From Pectinophora gossypiella (lineage: Eukaryota; Arthropoda; Insecta; Lepidoptera; Gelechiidae), in assembly GCF_024362695.1 (NCBI RefSeq), contig NC_065420.1, positions 10,765,420 through 10,829,419 on the forward strand: DNA of 64,000 nucleotides, written 5' to 3'. This document shows, in pieces, positions 43,833 to 54,258 of this stretch (position 1 is the first letter of the stretch; every line of letters begins with the position of its first letter). The notes beneath the pieces were generated by a model. It saw only the letters and a list, made by a program, of their open reading frames with translations, made no database searches and was not told the DNA's origin. The translations under genes were made by a program, and so were the position numbers.

Positions 43833-44290
43833 GTATGGGCGCCCTAAGGATGTAATATACGATCCGATACGAGGCGACCAATTAGCTCCGACGACAAACA
43901 CTGCAGAAACCCGATACCGGCCCCGCCGGCGTGGTTAACGATTTCCCTCATTCAGCACTGATCGCTATCCACCCACTAGGGTAGATTTATTCTTTCACAT
44001 ATATTATTATCCTCTGACACCCTGGGTCGAGGTTCGCGCCCAACTGGAGACCCTCAGGCCTGTTATCCAAATTTTGTACGGTCACGAGCATTAATATGTA
44101 TACACTTTGGTACCATGTCACATTAACTTTTTTGACAAATTGAACTGTAAGTCTCACTAAATGTCAAATATGTTAGTGCGACATAGTCCTAAAGTGGATA
44201 CATTATAGGTATTCATGACTGTACCGGGTGAGCCCTTAGCGCTACCTATTTGTCCGACCAAGTAGTTCTTGCCATTTTCGGTAAAAGTCA
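43833..44290 (+). mobile_element. 5'-truncated jockey-like LINE with a nested MITE
   Basis: The first part encodes YGRPKDVIYDP and RYRPRRRG, matching the last 60 residues of ORF2 of the LINE at 56761-59673 with indels. The 3' UTR follows and is interrupted at 44079-44221 by a 143-bp MITE, resuming with ccgggtgagcccttagcgct. Confidence 0.85.
44079..44221. mobile_element. 143-bp TA-flanked MITE, copy 2, inside a LINE
   Basis: Same element as 36941-37084. The host LINE reads gttgtaccgggtg in other copies; here it reads gta, then the element cggtcacgag...ttcatgactg, then taccgggtg. This fits duplication of TA (44077-44078 and 44222-44223). Confidence 0.85.
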
Positions 44291-44345
44291 AATAAAAAAA
44301 TGATAAAGTAACACATTTTTTTTTACTATTATCATATTATGAGAG

Positions 44346-44690
44346 AGGCTCATCTCTGTGGTCTAGTGTTTAGAGCATTAATCAGACGATCTGGAGGTCT
44401 GAGTTCGATTCCCGATGGGGACATTGACGGAATCACTTTGTGAGACCTTCATTTGATAAGAACATTGCAGGTGAATCACCTGATTGTCCGAAAAAGTAAG
44501 ATGATTTCATAAATCGGAGGGCACGTCAAACTGTCAAAAAAAAAACAACTCCGTCAAGTGCATGTTGGCTCTACTGCAGTAGAGCAATGTGGTGGAGTAT
44601 GCTCCATTCCCCTTCCAATTGATTGAGGGGAAGCCTGTGCCCAGCAGTAAGACGTATATAGGCGATTTATGTTATGTTACTATTATTTAT
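44346..44690 (+). mobile_element. SINE family A, nearly full length, diverged
   Basis: ctctgtggtctagtgtttag (A box), gagttcgattcccgatgggg (B box), an altered central domain (atcggagggcacgtcaaac) and the tail ggaagcctgtgcccagcagt ending gatttatgttatg. Confidence 0.8.
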
Positions 44691-46565
44691 TTGTTATTAT
44701 GTTTTTCATTGTAACTTTAATATTTTTCTCTTTACTTATTTATTTCAAATAAGGTTTGAAGTTCGAAATATAAATCTAAAACTTATGGTAGATGCGCTTT
44801 TTACTTGTAGAAAGGTTTAAAAGTAATATTTTTCAATCTTTTCACCTTTGAGTAGTAGGAAACCCCAATACTTTTGCATGTTCTTTTTTTTTTAATTTTC
44901 TTTTAGGCATACATTTTACTAGATTTAAGTAGGTAGAAAATTCATATTGTGGTGGAGCAAGATGTATTTTGAGTCATAAAGAATAGTGCTTAGCATTATC
45001 TAGGACTTTTCCACTTAAGCGGTTTATATTGGCAGATTCTTAATCAGGATATGATTTTTAGAATTTAAAAAGTAAATCTTAAAATAAGTCTAGTTTATAC
45101 TCTTACAATAGAAACAATGGTGTTGAAGAAATGAACCGAAACATCGGTTTGATATTTTTACATTACTTTTTTTATAATGTTGGTCATAATGTGTATTATT
45201 AGCATAGGGGGCGCTAAATAATAATAGATATTGCGCCCCGTCATACCCTGATTACGTGCCTGCCTGATGTTTATCGCTTCTTGGATTTTTTCCCGGACAC
45301 GGTCAAGGTTAAAACATAGGAGTTTATGGGAGTTTATGGCGGTTTATGGGCCATAAACGGCTTGACACGGGATTAATGGCGTATTTTATGATTTCAGACC
45401 GAGTGACCTTTAAACCGGAAAGTAAGTGGTTGTGAGAAATTTGTGTTAGCGGCTTCGTTCGCTAGATTAGAACTAATGCTTCATTCGCCTTTAGAGCGCT
45501 TTTGGTTAGGTTAGGTTAGGTTAGAATGATTCGAAAATTGTTGCTGCTGTTTATAGCGGACTAAACTTAATTCTATCTTAGTTTAAGCTCTAAAAATATA
45601 GTCGTCCTACAGTTACGTATAGCAAAACTCATATAATTATAAATTATATCAATGGAAAGCTAAAATAGTACGAATTTAAACGAATACCTTGAATTATTTA
45701 GATATAAATAAAGAAAGTAAAAAAAGAGCAAAAGTAACCAAATGATGTAGTTTCATTTTGTGAGCAAACACTAGAGAGAATTTACTTAGGCACAAGTCAA
45801 ACAAATAGTGACTCATATCAAAGGCATTTGAGGTACTTACTGTTACACAAAACTTACATTAAATTAGTTTCAAACTGTCATTAAACTACACGGGTACAAA
45901 ATACATTATGAAGAAAACTTTTATTGTCGTGAAGAATCTGAACACCGCCTATGTTGCGTTTATTAAAAGCAAAAACAGTTCAGATATAGTTATACCGCAG
46001 TTGATTTTATAGCGACTCAACTTTATATCAACTGCAAATGAAATCTCTAAAGAAATAAAGTTGTTTACTTCCAGTGCGAAAACAAAGCCACTAGTTGGAA
46101 GTAATAAAGTAGATGCACAACGACATGTTGTTTTCTAGATAGATAGATAGATAAAATACTTTATTGAGCACAATGGACACAAAATACAGAGAGCACTACA
46201 GCAGAGCTTCTAGCAGAGTTATGAACACTTATTATTTTGCAGTAGTCCTATCATGAAAGTATTTTGCAGAGATGCTAAAAATAAAATATATACTGAATCA
46301 CATACAATCTATATGTTTAAGGTATACGATTGAAAATGCAATTACTTACGTAATTCGACTAGTAACTATTATTTATAACAGGAATATAAATATTGAAATA
46401 ACAGTAAAATAAAAGTAACGTAGTATATTTTATTATAAATCATGAAATTAAAAACGTATAGAAAGGAGTATCGAACTTATACAAAATTAATCTGCAAACA
46501 ATTGTTGAAATCCCAGACAGTTCATAATAATTATATTAGCATCTTTTAATCTGTGGAAACATGCT
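44691..46565. other. Long unique stretch
   Basis: Contains a TTAGG run (45504-45524), a local inverted pair (gtttatgggccataaac) near 45344, and gatagatagatagataaaat with tactttattgagcacaatgg at 46137-46175. The last is the reverse of a retroelement tail that recurs at 62160-62205. No gene recognised. Confidence 0.45.
45504..45524 (+). repeat. Short interstitial telomere-type run (TTAGG)4
   Basis: Four consecutive TTAGG-type units, the canonical insect telomere repeat. It may be a trace of telomere-type repair or chance. Confidence 0.6.
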
Positions 46566-46660
46566 AAGCAACGCGGTCTGCGCGGTTTTGACCAATAATC
46601 GTACGATGTTTATCTACGTAGGCAGCATTTGCTGCGTCTACTGGTAAAAAATCCCGGTGT
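46566..46660. mobile_element. MITE 'S', partial copy
   Basis: gcgcggttttgaccaataat then cgatgtttatctacgtaggc match the arm and centre of the element at 28508-28672. The second arm is degraded. Confidence 0.5.
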
Positions 46661-47259
46661 TTTATCGCACTGGGCGCGACAACGTAACCCGTGTAAACCC
46701 CGTGAAATGCTATGAAGACAAATAATAAACTTAATTGCACCCTAATGATCAACCATGATAGCTATGATTATGAGTTTTAAAATCGATTTGTAGAGGATTA
46801 ATATCTCAAATGCCTTCTTAATTTAATTGTTTGATATACTTATAAATATTTTAGAGGTTTACGAAGCAAAATAGTGCGCGCGCTTACTTATGCTACTAGG
46901 AGTGGTTTTAGATTAACACAACGCTTTTAGAAATTGAAAATAACTTAAACTAAATTTAGTTAAGCTATAACTGAAGCTTACGGTGTGTAGTTTGGCAATA
47001 ATTTGGCTTTGAGGATTTTGAAGAAAGTTTTGTTCGGAACTAATATTTAGTCAGTGGCGGATTTACCAGTAGGCTGAGTAGGCTGGAGCCTAGGGCGGCA
47101 GATTTTAGGGGGCGGCAAATTTGGTCCAAAAATTTTTTTATCTCACAGAAATAAAATAAAAACATTATTATATACACAAAGAAACAAATGACAAACGTTT
47201 AAATATTTATTTTCTACTAGGTACGTAGTAGGTATGTATGTGCGTACTCGTTTTTGGGT

Positions 47260-47460
47260 TGCGGCGCGGGAACGAATGACATGACCGTTCGCTATGAGCG
47301 TCTGGACGAACTGAAATGAAAGCACGAGCCACGAGCGCATCCCGCGTCGCGATCGGGCTGCCGCGCGCGGGAGCTGATGTAGGCGGCATAGGCATTGAGT
47401 GCGGGAGCAAGAGAGATAGATATAGAGTGGCGATACAAGCGGGGAAGTTCAGTCCCGTAC
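47260..47460 (+). promoter_or_regulatory. Candidate promoter of the hAT element
   Basis: A CpG-rich island (cgcatcccgcgtcgcgatcg, ctgccgcgcgcgggagctg) in otherwise AT-rich DNA just inside the left terminus, followed by a TCAGT initiator match at 47449-47453. A perfect splice donor AG|GTAAGT lies downstream at 47680-47685. The position fits a 5' promoter driving rightward transcription across both transposase copies. Confidence 0.45.
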
Positions 47461-48075
47461 CTATTTACTTCAAAACAAAAACAAAATATGAAAAGTTACC
47501 TCGGTAGTGCGTCCTGAAATTTCTAATAATTAAGTAGGTAAATATTAATATTTGCATTTCGAGGGCACATTTTTCTGGTTGTGTGGTATATTTTTAATAT
47601 TTTTTCAAGTGTTTAGTGGATTGGATGATTAATTTCATAACATCACATCACTGGTGAATACAATACATACTTTTAGTAGGTAAGTACCTAATTCGAATGT
47701 ATTACAATAAAATAAATCATCATTATCGAATCAGTAATTCAATTTGATGCTGTTTTGTAACGGTTGCATATAAATTCGCATTTTTTGTTATATTATACTT
47801 AAATATCGACGGTTAGTTAAGTACCAAACACTGCTATCTACAAAACGTCAACTCTACAGAGAGTAAAAAAACTTATTATCTGAGGTCGAAAAACAATGTA
47901 CTTAAGTGTTATTGTTAAATATCTTTTATTGCACTTACATTTTAAAAACAATACGAACAATATCTATTAAATAATCTGTTAACAATTCGGTTAATGGTGA
48001 CAATGAAATCAATTTAGTTTTACATTATATTTTTGCGAGACTTTAAATTCGCAAAATCATTAATTATATCGTCAT

Positions 48076-48270
48076 CAACCGGACGCAGCATGGTAGTGGA
48101 GCACACTTCACCACGCTGCTCCAATGCGGGTTGGTGGAGGTGATTTTACGGCTAATAGCCGGGACCTACGGCTTAACGTGCCCTCCGAAGCACGGAATCA
48201 TCTTACTTTTTCGGACAATCAGGTGAATCAAGTCTGAAAACTGGGACGTATATAGGCTGTGTATGTATGC
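48076..48270. mobile_element. SINE A insertion with twin-priming-like inversion
   Basis: 48076-48240 is SINE A in minus orientation (cggaatcatcttactttttc, cttaacgtgccctccgaagc). It switches at about 48241 to the + orientation tail tgggacgtatataggctgtg. Flanked by atatcgtcat (48066-48075) and atatcgtcgt (48271-48280), a 10-bp duplication with one mismatch. The right-arm sequence of the hAT gives the empty site. Confidence 0.8.
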
Positions 48271-49350
48271 ATATCGTCGTATGAAATCTTGCTCATTAGT
48301 TCTGACTTCTATGTACAAAAGAGATAAGCCGTTAAGCTTTTCTTGACTTAAAGTAGATCGTAGATAGTTTTTTACCCGCTTCAAGCAAGAAAAGCTTCGC
48401 TCACCTGAACAGTTTGTCACTGGTGTACATAGTGCCATGCGAAGTGCTATATCCAAGTTTGGATAAATGTTCTCCAAATTCTGTTTTCGTAGGAACAAAG
48501 ACAGACTTTTTAATGACCCAGAATCTGGTTTTATCATAATTCTTTGAGAAGTAAGGTGGCATTGAAAGTGTACGCATTCCTGAACTAAATCAATTTCTAA
48601 ATTATTAGGATATTCTTTTTCCAAGGAAATGGCTTTTTCCGTCAGGGTCGACAACTCACTCATTTTGGTTAGTAATTAAAGTCTCGTTAAATCCGTTGTA
48701 AGCCTTTTGTCGTTTTTCTAACTCGGTCACGACTCTATCTATGAGGATGAGAAACGTGTTAATCCTGAAAGTTTCACTTGCAGTCATTGTAATCTTCTTC
48801 TTTGCGAGTTGATGGCAAAACTGACGGATTGTGATAACTTCTTCAGATGTTTCATCAACCCGTCCGCCGTTTCCAGTTTCTCCAAATTCAAAATTATTCC
48901 CGCCACTTCTTGTCGCGTTACAGGCTTTTCGGTATAATCATCTTTGATAGATTTCAAAGTCAAAACAACTTCGTGCCAAGAATCTCTTTAACTTTTACAC
49001 GCGTCCTCTCTCGCTGACCAACGTGTCAGATTCACTCTCTTCAGGATTTTGCCTTTCCCGATTTCATTCATTAATTTAAGCCAACGTTGTGTCGACCTTA
49101 CAAAAAAGAAACGTACTTAAATTTCCTGTAGCATCATGAAAAAGCGACAAGCTTGTGTACACGATTCAGCAGCCACAGTTGCCACTAAATTCATAGAAAG
49201 GACTGAACAAGCCACGTAAAATGCGAAAGATGCTTGGTTTCGAATTGCCTGCAAGCCATTGTACATACCAGACATGTTCGCGGCAATATCATATGACTGT
49301 CCACGACAGGCTTTAGGTAATATTAAAATTTATTCTCAGTGTTTCGAGTT

Positions 49351-49552
49351 GTTGTTGTAAAGTAAGATGATTCCGTGCTTCGGAGGGCACGTTAAGCCGT
49401 TGGTCCCGGCTATTAGCCGTAAAAACACCTCCACCAACCCGCAGTGGAGCAGCGTGGTGGAGTATGCTCCATACCCCCTCCGGTTGATTGAGGGGAGGCC
49501 TGTGCCCAGCAGTGGGACGTATATAGGCTGTTTATGTTTTATGTTATGTTAT
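49351..49552 (+). mobile_element. SINE family A, 5'-truncated, in the hAT pseudogene
   Basis: Runs from gtaaagtaagatgattccgt to ggctgtttatgttttatgtt, flanked by the perfect 10-bp duplication gtttcgagtt (49341-49350 and 49553-49562). The tail is intact and the sequence close to consensus, so a recent insertion. Confidence 0.9.
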
Positions 49553-50022
49553 GTTTCGAGTTCCGAAATGATGACAAAAAAAAATTCTTCAGCTTTATGT
49601 CCAACTGACGGCAAAAGCTTGAGAAATCTTTCACGACAAAACGTATTTAATGAGTGAGTCTTATACTCCAATGGACCGAATGCCAAACAAGGTCCGCAAT
49701 ATACAGATCTTTTACTTTCAGAATAAACAAGCCCATTTCGGTCTTTCACTTCATTATTCTTCATTTTTCTTTGGAAGATACTCACTGGCAAGAAACGACT
49801 CTGATCGGCATATATTTTCTCACTTTTAGAGAAGTCACAAGATTTGTTTTGATCGAAGCCGGATGTATCTCCGGTCTGATTCGGAGATGCATCTTCAATT
49901 GTTATACTTATTGATGATTCCTTTAGTTTCGTTCTCAAATAATAAGTTAATAAAAATATTTTTTTACTGTCCTGTAAAGTTGACGTTTTGTTTTGTAGAT
50001 ATATTTCCTTTGCTTGTATTAG

Positions 50023-50114
50023 GTAAGTATTTAAGGTCTGAAGTCTGAACAAAGATACTGGTATTTATTTACGAGAAATAAAACTACCAATGTCATGTTT
50101 TTTTTTTGTTTCAG
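50023..50114 (+). other. Predicted 92-nt intron of the hAT transposase gene
   Basis: The donor AG|GTAAGT at 50023 and the acceptor tttttttttgtttcag|TT ending at 50114 are both near-perfect, with ctaccaat as a possible branch site at about 50085. It places the ATG at 50140 shortly after the 3' splice site, explaining why the frame opens inside a poly(T) tract at 50095. Confidence 0.65.
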
Positions 50115-50139
50115 TTCTTGTTTATTCAAAATTGTTAGA

Positions 50140-52677
50140 ATGAGTGATGGAAGAAAGCGACTTAGTGGAGCTGAGTATAAAAAAAAGGCCAAACTGAAAA
50201 AAGAAGAACAAGAACAGATTATCCGGAAAACGATAAGAATTGACAGTTTTCTTACAAGTGAAAGTAAAAGCAGTGTTGTAAGACCAGGAACTTCAACCAC
50301 ATGCACGGATACAGTCCAATCTAAAGAAAACGAAACGGATTTGAACTCTGAGGCTCAACAACAACTGTCGCCTGTTGAAGCGGTAGAGGAATCATCAATA
50401 ATTATAACAATTGAAGATGCGTCTCCGAATCAGACGTCAAGTACAAGTAATGATCAACTGTTAACAACAGTAAATCAAAACAAAGATCCAGCTTTATGGG
50501 AAATTAACGATACCTTAAGGGAGATTATCGCAAGGTCCGGCTTCGATCAAAACAAATCTTGTGACTTCTCTAAAAGTGAGAAAATATATGCCGATCAGAG
50601 TCGTTTCTTGCCAGTGAGCATCTTCCAAAGAAAAATGAAAAATAATGAAGTGAAAGATCGAAATTGGCTTGTTTATTCTGAAAGTAAAAGATCTGTATAT
50701 TGCGGACCTTGTTTAGCATTCGGTCCATTGGAGCATAAGACTCAGTTTGAGAACGAAGGATTTAATGACTGGAAAAACGCAGAACACCGAGTATCTCAGC
50801 ATGAAAACTCTGCACGTCATAAATCTAGTATTCTTAGTTTGAAAGCTAGAAGTGCAATTGATGGCCGTGTCGACAATGTACTACAGGTCCAAATTGATGA
50901 AGAGATTACTTATTGGAGAAATGTTCTGAAAAGAGTTGTTGCCGTAGTGAAGCGACTGTGTTCAAGAGGCCTTGCTTTCAGAGGGAAAAATGAAAAGTTT
51001 GGTGATCCACATAACGGGAATTATTGTATGATTTTGGAACTGTTAGCGGAATTCGATCCTTTTTTAGCCAGTCATATTGAGCGATTTGGGAATCATGGAT
51101 CAGGAAGGACCAATTATTTATCCAAGACCGTTTGCGATGAGTTTATTCTTTTGATGGGTCATAAAATCTTAAAACAGATTGGAGATGAGATAAGAAGGGC
51201 GAAATATTTTTCTCTGATCGTCGATTCAACACCAGATATAGCACACGTAGATCAACTAACCCTTGTAATTAGATACGTTTTGGAATCAGGCGAACCGTGT
51301 GAAAGATTTCTCAAGTTTTTGCCGTCAGTGGGACATAAAGCTGAAGAAATGTGTTCTATCATCATTTCGGAACTCGAAGCACTGGGCATAAATATTGAAG
51401 ACTGTCGTGGACAGTCATATGATAATGCCGCGAACATGTCTGGCATGTACAATGGCTTGCAGGCAAAAATTCGAAATCAAGCACCTTTCGCATTTTACGT
51501 GCCTTGTTCTGCCCATTCTTTGAATTTAGTAGCAACTGTGGCTGCTGAATCGTGTACACAAGCTTGTCGCTTTTTCATGCTGCTACAGGAAATTTACGTT
51601 TTTTTTGTAAGCTCGACACAACGCTGGCTTAAATTAATGAATGAAATGGGGAAAGGCAAAACGCTGAAGAGAGTGAATCTGACACGTTGGTCAGCGAGAG
51701 AGGACGCGTGTAAAAGTTTAAGAGATTCTTGGCACGAAGTTGTTTTGACTTTGAAATCTATCAAAGATGATTGTACCGAAAAGCCTGTAACGCGACAAGA
51801 AGCGGCGGGAATAATTTTGAATTTGGAGAAATTGGAAACGGCGGTAATGGTTGTCGTGTGGAATGTTTTTTTGGAAAGAATAAACAAAGTGAATGTTCAA
51901 ATTCAGGCTTCCACTGTAGATTTGATCACCGTTACCGATCTTTACGAATCACTCCGTAAGTTTTTCGTAGCTGAACGAGAGAATTTCAAATATTACGAAG
52001 AAAAGGCGATGGAATTAAGCGTATCGAAGCAGTATACTACAGAGATCGGAAAAAGACAACCGACAAGAAAAAAAAGATTTGATGAAACATCTGAAGAAGT
52101 TATTATAATGACTGCGAGTGAAACTTTCAGGATTAACACGTTTCTCGTCCTCATAGATAGACTCGTGTCCGAGTTAGAAAAACGGCAAAAGGCCTACAAT
52201 GGATTTAACGAGACTTTTTCATTTCTAACCAAAATGAGTGAGTTGTTACCATCGACCCTGACGGATAAAGCCATTTCCTTGGAAAAAATGTATCCTAATG
52301 ATTTAGAAAGTGATTTAGTTCAGGAATGCGTGCACTTTCAATGCCACCTTACTTCTCCAAGAGTTTTGATAAAACCAGATTCTGGATCATTAAAAAGTCT
52401 GTCTTTGTTCCTGCGAAAACAGAATTTGGAGAACATTTATCCAAACTTGGATATAGCACTTCGCATGGCACTATGTACACCAGTGACAAACTGTTCAGGT
52501 GAGCGAAGCTTTTCTTGCTTGAAGCGGGTAAAAAACTATCTACGATCTACTTTAAGTCAAGAAAAGCTTAACGCCTTATCTCTTTTGTGCATAGAGTCAG
52601 AACTAATGAACAAGATTTCATACGACGATATAATTAATGATTTTGCAAATTTAAAGTCTCGCAAAAAGATAATGTAA
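50140..52677 (+). CDS. Intact hAT-family transposase with TTF-type zinc finger (845 aa)
   Basis: Cut-and-paste transposase of the element at 47052-53214. The start is taken at 50140 (MSDGRKRLSGAEYKKKAK), because the frame upstream lies in a predicted intron. Domains in order: basic N-terminus (1-35); TTF-type zinc finger (about 155-230; Cys188, Cys191, His221, His227); an RNase H-like catalytic core of the DUF4371/ZMYM1-like kind with the first Asp in LIVDSTPD (362) and second Asp in GQSYDNAANMSG (428); the CxxH motif CSAHSLNLV (456-459); Arg-Trp in LTRWSARED (516-517); and the C-terminal dimerisation region with the catalytic Glu in NCSGERSF (788). Every expected hAT residue is present and there is no frameshift or stop, so the protein could be active. 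Length fits this subgroup. A domesticated gene is less likely because termini and target duplication are intact. Confidence 0.93.
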   Translation: MSDGRKRLSGAEYKKKAKLKKEEQEQIIRKTIRIDSFLTSESKSSVVRPGTSTTCTDTVQSKENETDLNSEAQQQLSPVEAVEESSIIITIEDASPNQTSSTSNDQLLTTVNQNKDPALWEINDTLREIIARSGFDQNKSCDFSKSEKIYADQSRFLPVSIFQRKMKNNEVKDRNWLVYSESKRSVYCGPCLAFGPLEHKTQFENEGFNDWKNAEHRVSQHENSARHKSSILSLKARSAIDGRVDNVLQVQIDEEITYWRNVLKRVVAVVKRLCSRGLAFRGKNEKFGDPHNGNYCMILELLAEFDPFLASHIERFGNHGSGRTNYLSKTVCDEFILLMGHKILKQIGDEIRRAKYFSLIVDSTPDIAHVDQLTLVIRYVLESGEPCERFLKFLPSVGHKAEEMCSIIISELEALGINIEDCRGQSYDNAANMSGMYNGLQAKIRNQAPFAFYVPCSAHSLNLVATVAAESCTQACRFFMLLQEIYVFFVSSTQRWLKLMNEMGKGKTLKRVNLTRWSAREDACKSLRDSWHEVVLTLKSIKDDCTEKPVTRQEAAGIILNLEKLETAVMVVVWNVFLERINKVNVQIQASTVDLITVTDLYESLRKFFVAERENFKYYEEKAMELSVSKQYTTEIGKRQPTRKKRFDETSEEVIIMTASETFRINTFLVLIDRLVSELEKRQKAYNGFNETFSFLTKMSELLPSTLTDKAISLEKMYPNDLESDLVQECVHFQCHLTSPRVLIKPDSGSLKSLSLFLRKQNLENIYPNLDIALRMALCTPVTNCSGERSFSCLKRVKNYLRSTLSQEKLNALSLLCIESELMNKISYDDIINDFANLKSRKKIM

Positions 52678-53222
52678 AACTAAATTGATTTCATTGTCAC
52701 CATTAACCGGATTGTTAACAGATTATTTAATAGATATTGTTCGTATTGTTTTTAAACTGTAAGTGCAATAAATGATATTTAACAATAACACTTAAGTACA
52801 TTGTTTTTCGACCTCAGTGCAATAAAAAATATTTAAAAATAACAACGTTTGCAGTCTAATTATAATTTTGTGTAATCTAGGTTCATATGGTGCAAGGTAT
52901 ACCTTTTCTAACCTTATAATTAGTACATGCTGCTGTTTTTAGCTCAACAGTATACACTTCACTAAATCGTCGGCTGTGAAAATAATCTACAAACTGACAC
53001 AACTTTCCCCTAGTTCACAATCGTACTAATAACGGGAAAAGCCGATGTGTTGAGGACGATAGAACACAAATCATTAAGTTGTAATTTCATTAACAGAAAG
53101 AATAAACATAATTAATATGATTGTGAACAAAACCAGCCTATCGAATTTCAAAGGTCAGTAGGGGCGGCAAAAATTGAATAGCCTACTGGCGGCAAATTTG
53201 TAAATCCGCCACTGTATTTAGT

Positions 53223-53403
53223 TTTCAACAACATTAGGCTCTATTACCTACAAAAAAAACGTTATTAAACTAGGTTTTTGAGGTTTACAATATAGGTGGG
53301 ACATTTAGGGCAAAATTTGTTCAAAACATAATTAAGATTAAATCACTGACTGTCCCATAGATCTCAAAAGGAAGTGTATCTCCAGGAATTAAAGAAAAAG
53401 GTC
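53223..53403. other. Unique flank of the hAT insertion
   Basis: Nothing recognised. Confidence 0.35.
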
Positions 53404-53603
53404 TGTCTAGACCTGCGACTCGCGATGCGATATAGGTTTCATTTCATAATTTTGCATTCGAAGCTTCAACCAATAAAAGGCAGCATACACTATCTACTTC
53501 GATAAACGACGTGGGTGGATTGGTAGGCAGATGGCATACGCCACACGCATCTATTGGCTGAAGGTTTTAGTCGCGTCGCGAGTGTCATTCGCAAGCCTGT
53601 AGT
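53404..53603. mobile_element. MITE 'S'-like palindrome, diverged
   Basis: Outer arms acctgcgactcgcgatgcga and tcgcgtcgcgagtgtcattc pair imperfectly. Inner cttcaaccaata and tattggctgaag pair well. The centre (ctacttcgataaacgacgtg) resembles 46590-46610 and 28590-28610. Confidence 0.55.
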
Positions 53604-54105
53604 TCTTCAATCTACTTGTAACTTTTTTTTGAAAGAGCATTTGTTCGACCGCGTTGTGTGATGACCGCTTCATAGATAAAATATAGTATACAAAAATATT
53701 TGATTTTACGATGCTTTAAAAAGATATATTCGTTTTTACACAGATAGCACAGGCAATAGAAGTGATAAACGTGTTTAAAATAGCTAGTAAAATATATGCG
53801 CTCCAACCATTTACAGTTTTTTTTTTTTTTATAGTTCTAAATATTTCTAGATTATTATAGAACGTGCTAACTTGCTCCTGGATGTCAGTAGTAGTAGAAG
53901 TAGAAAGATGTGTAACATAGAGTAGATAACGTAATAATAATTATTAGATTTAGAACTGGTAAGTATTTAGTATATAAGATGTTAATTTATTTAAATTTTA
54001 ATTAAGATAAGTCTGATTTTGTCTTTTTGAAAAGGGCCGTTTGTAGGGCTTATTTTCCTCTTTTTAGCGTGCAGTAGGCTTTTTTTATGTTTTATCATCA
54101 TCATC
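53604..54105. other. Unique AT-rich stretch
   Basis: Nothing recognised. Confidence 0.4.
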
Positions 54106-54258
54106 AATATAAGAGCCACGCTCTTGTCGATGTAGCATTTTCCATTCCAGTATATCAAAGGCCAATTCCTTGACTTCCCTATAAGACACGACGTCAACTT
54201 TTTCTTTAATCTGTTCCATGTAAGCTCTTCTTGGTCTTCCCCTTCCTCTCTTTCCTAT
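54106..54258 (-). mobile_element. LINE 3' end (GRPRRAYMEQ type)
   Basis: The minus strand encodes GRGRPRRAYMEQIKEKVDVV and KELAFDILEWKMLHRQERG-like residues: the C-terminus of a non-LTR polyprotein. The frame is almost open. Confidence 0.7.

Larger units (their letters stand above)
47875..49922 (-). pseudogene. Decayed reverse-oriented hAT transposase copy
   Basis: This is the reverse complement of the right-hand gene from about 50391 to 52817, at roughly 90% identity by eye. The mirror begins at ctgaggtcgaaaaacaatgt (47875, matching acattgtttttcgacctcag at 52798-52817) and ends near 49922. It encodes, on the minus strand, ITIEDASPNQT, CGPCLAFGPLE, LPSVGHKAEE and the hAT C-terminal dimerisation region with CSGERSFSCLKRVKNYL. 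At least two internal blocks are missing: about 540 bp corresponding to 50750-51290 and about 230 bp corresponding to 51850-52085. The frame is broken by indels, and two SINE A copies (48076-48270 and 49351-49552) interrupt it. Not functional as protein. Confidence 0.9.
47052..53214 (+). mobile_element. Complete hAT transposon with internal inverted duplication
   Basis: Terminal inverted repeats cagtggcggatttac (47052-47066) and gtaaatccgccactg (53200-53214) are flanked by the perfect 8-bp duplication tatttagt (47044-47051 and 53215-53222). An 8-bp duplication and CAG...CTG ends are hallmarks of hAT. Both subterminal regions carry gtaggct and ggcggca motifs. Order from the left: GC-rich 5' region, a decayed reverse-oriented copy of the transposase body (47875-49922), a short exon-like segment and intron (to 50114), an intact transposase gene (50140-52677), and a 540-bp 3' region. 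The element is 6.16 kb. Two SINE A insertions lie in the reverse copy only. Confidence 0.95.

Noticed and set aside
46564..46752. 62-codon minus-strand frame with a signal-peptide-like start
   Set aside because: It has no ATG (only a TTG) and a stop lies just upstream. Its second half coincides with MITE 'S' sequence, so the protein-like look is probably chance.
47316..47507. 63-codon frame in the CpG-rich left end of the hAT
   Set aside because: No conserved features; the base composition of a promoter-like island explains the open frame.
49367..49657. 96-codon frame
   Set aside because: Lies in a SINE A insertion and its junction with the hAT pseudogene.
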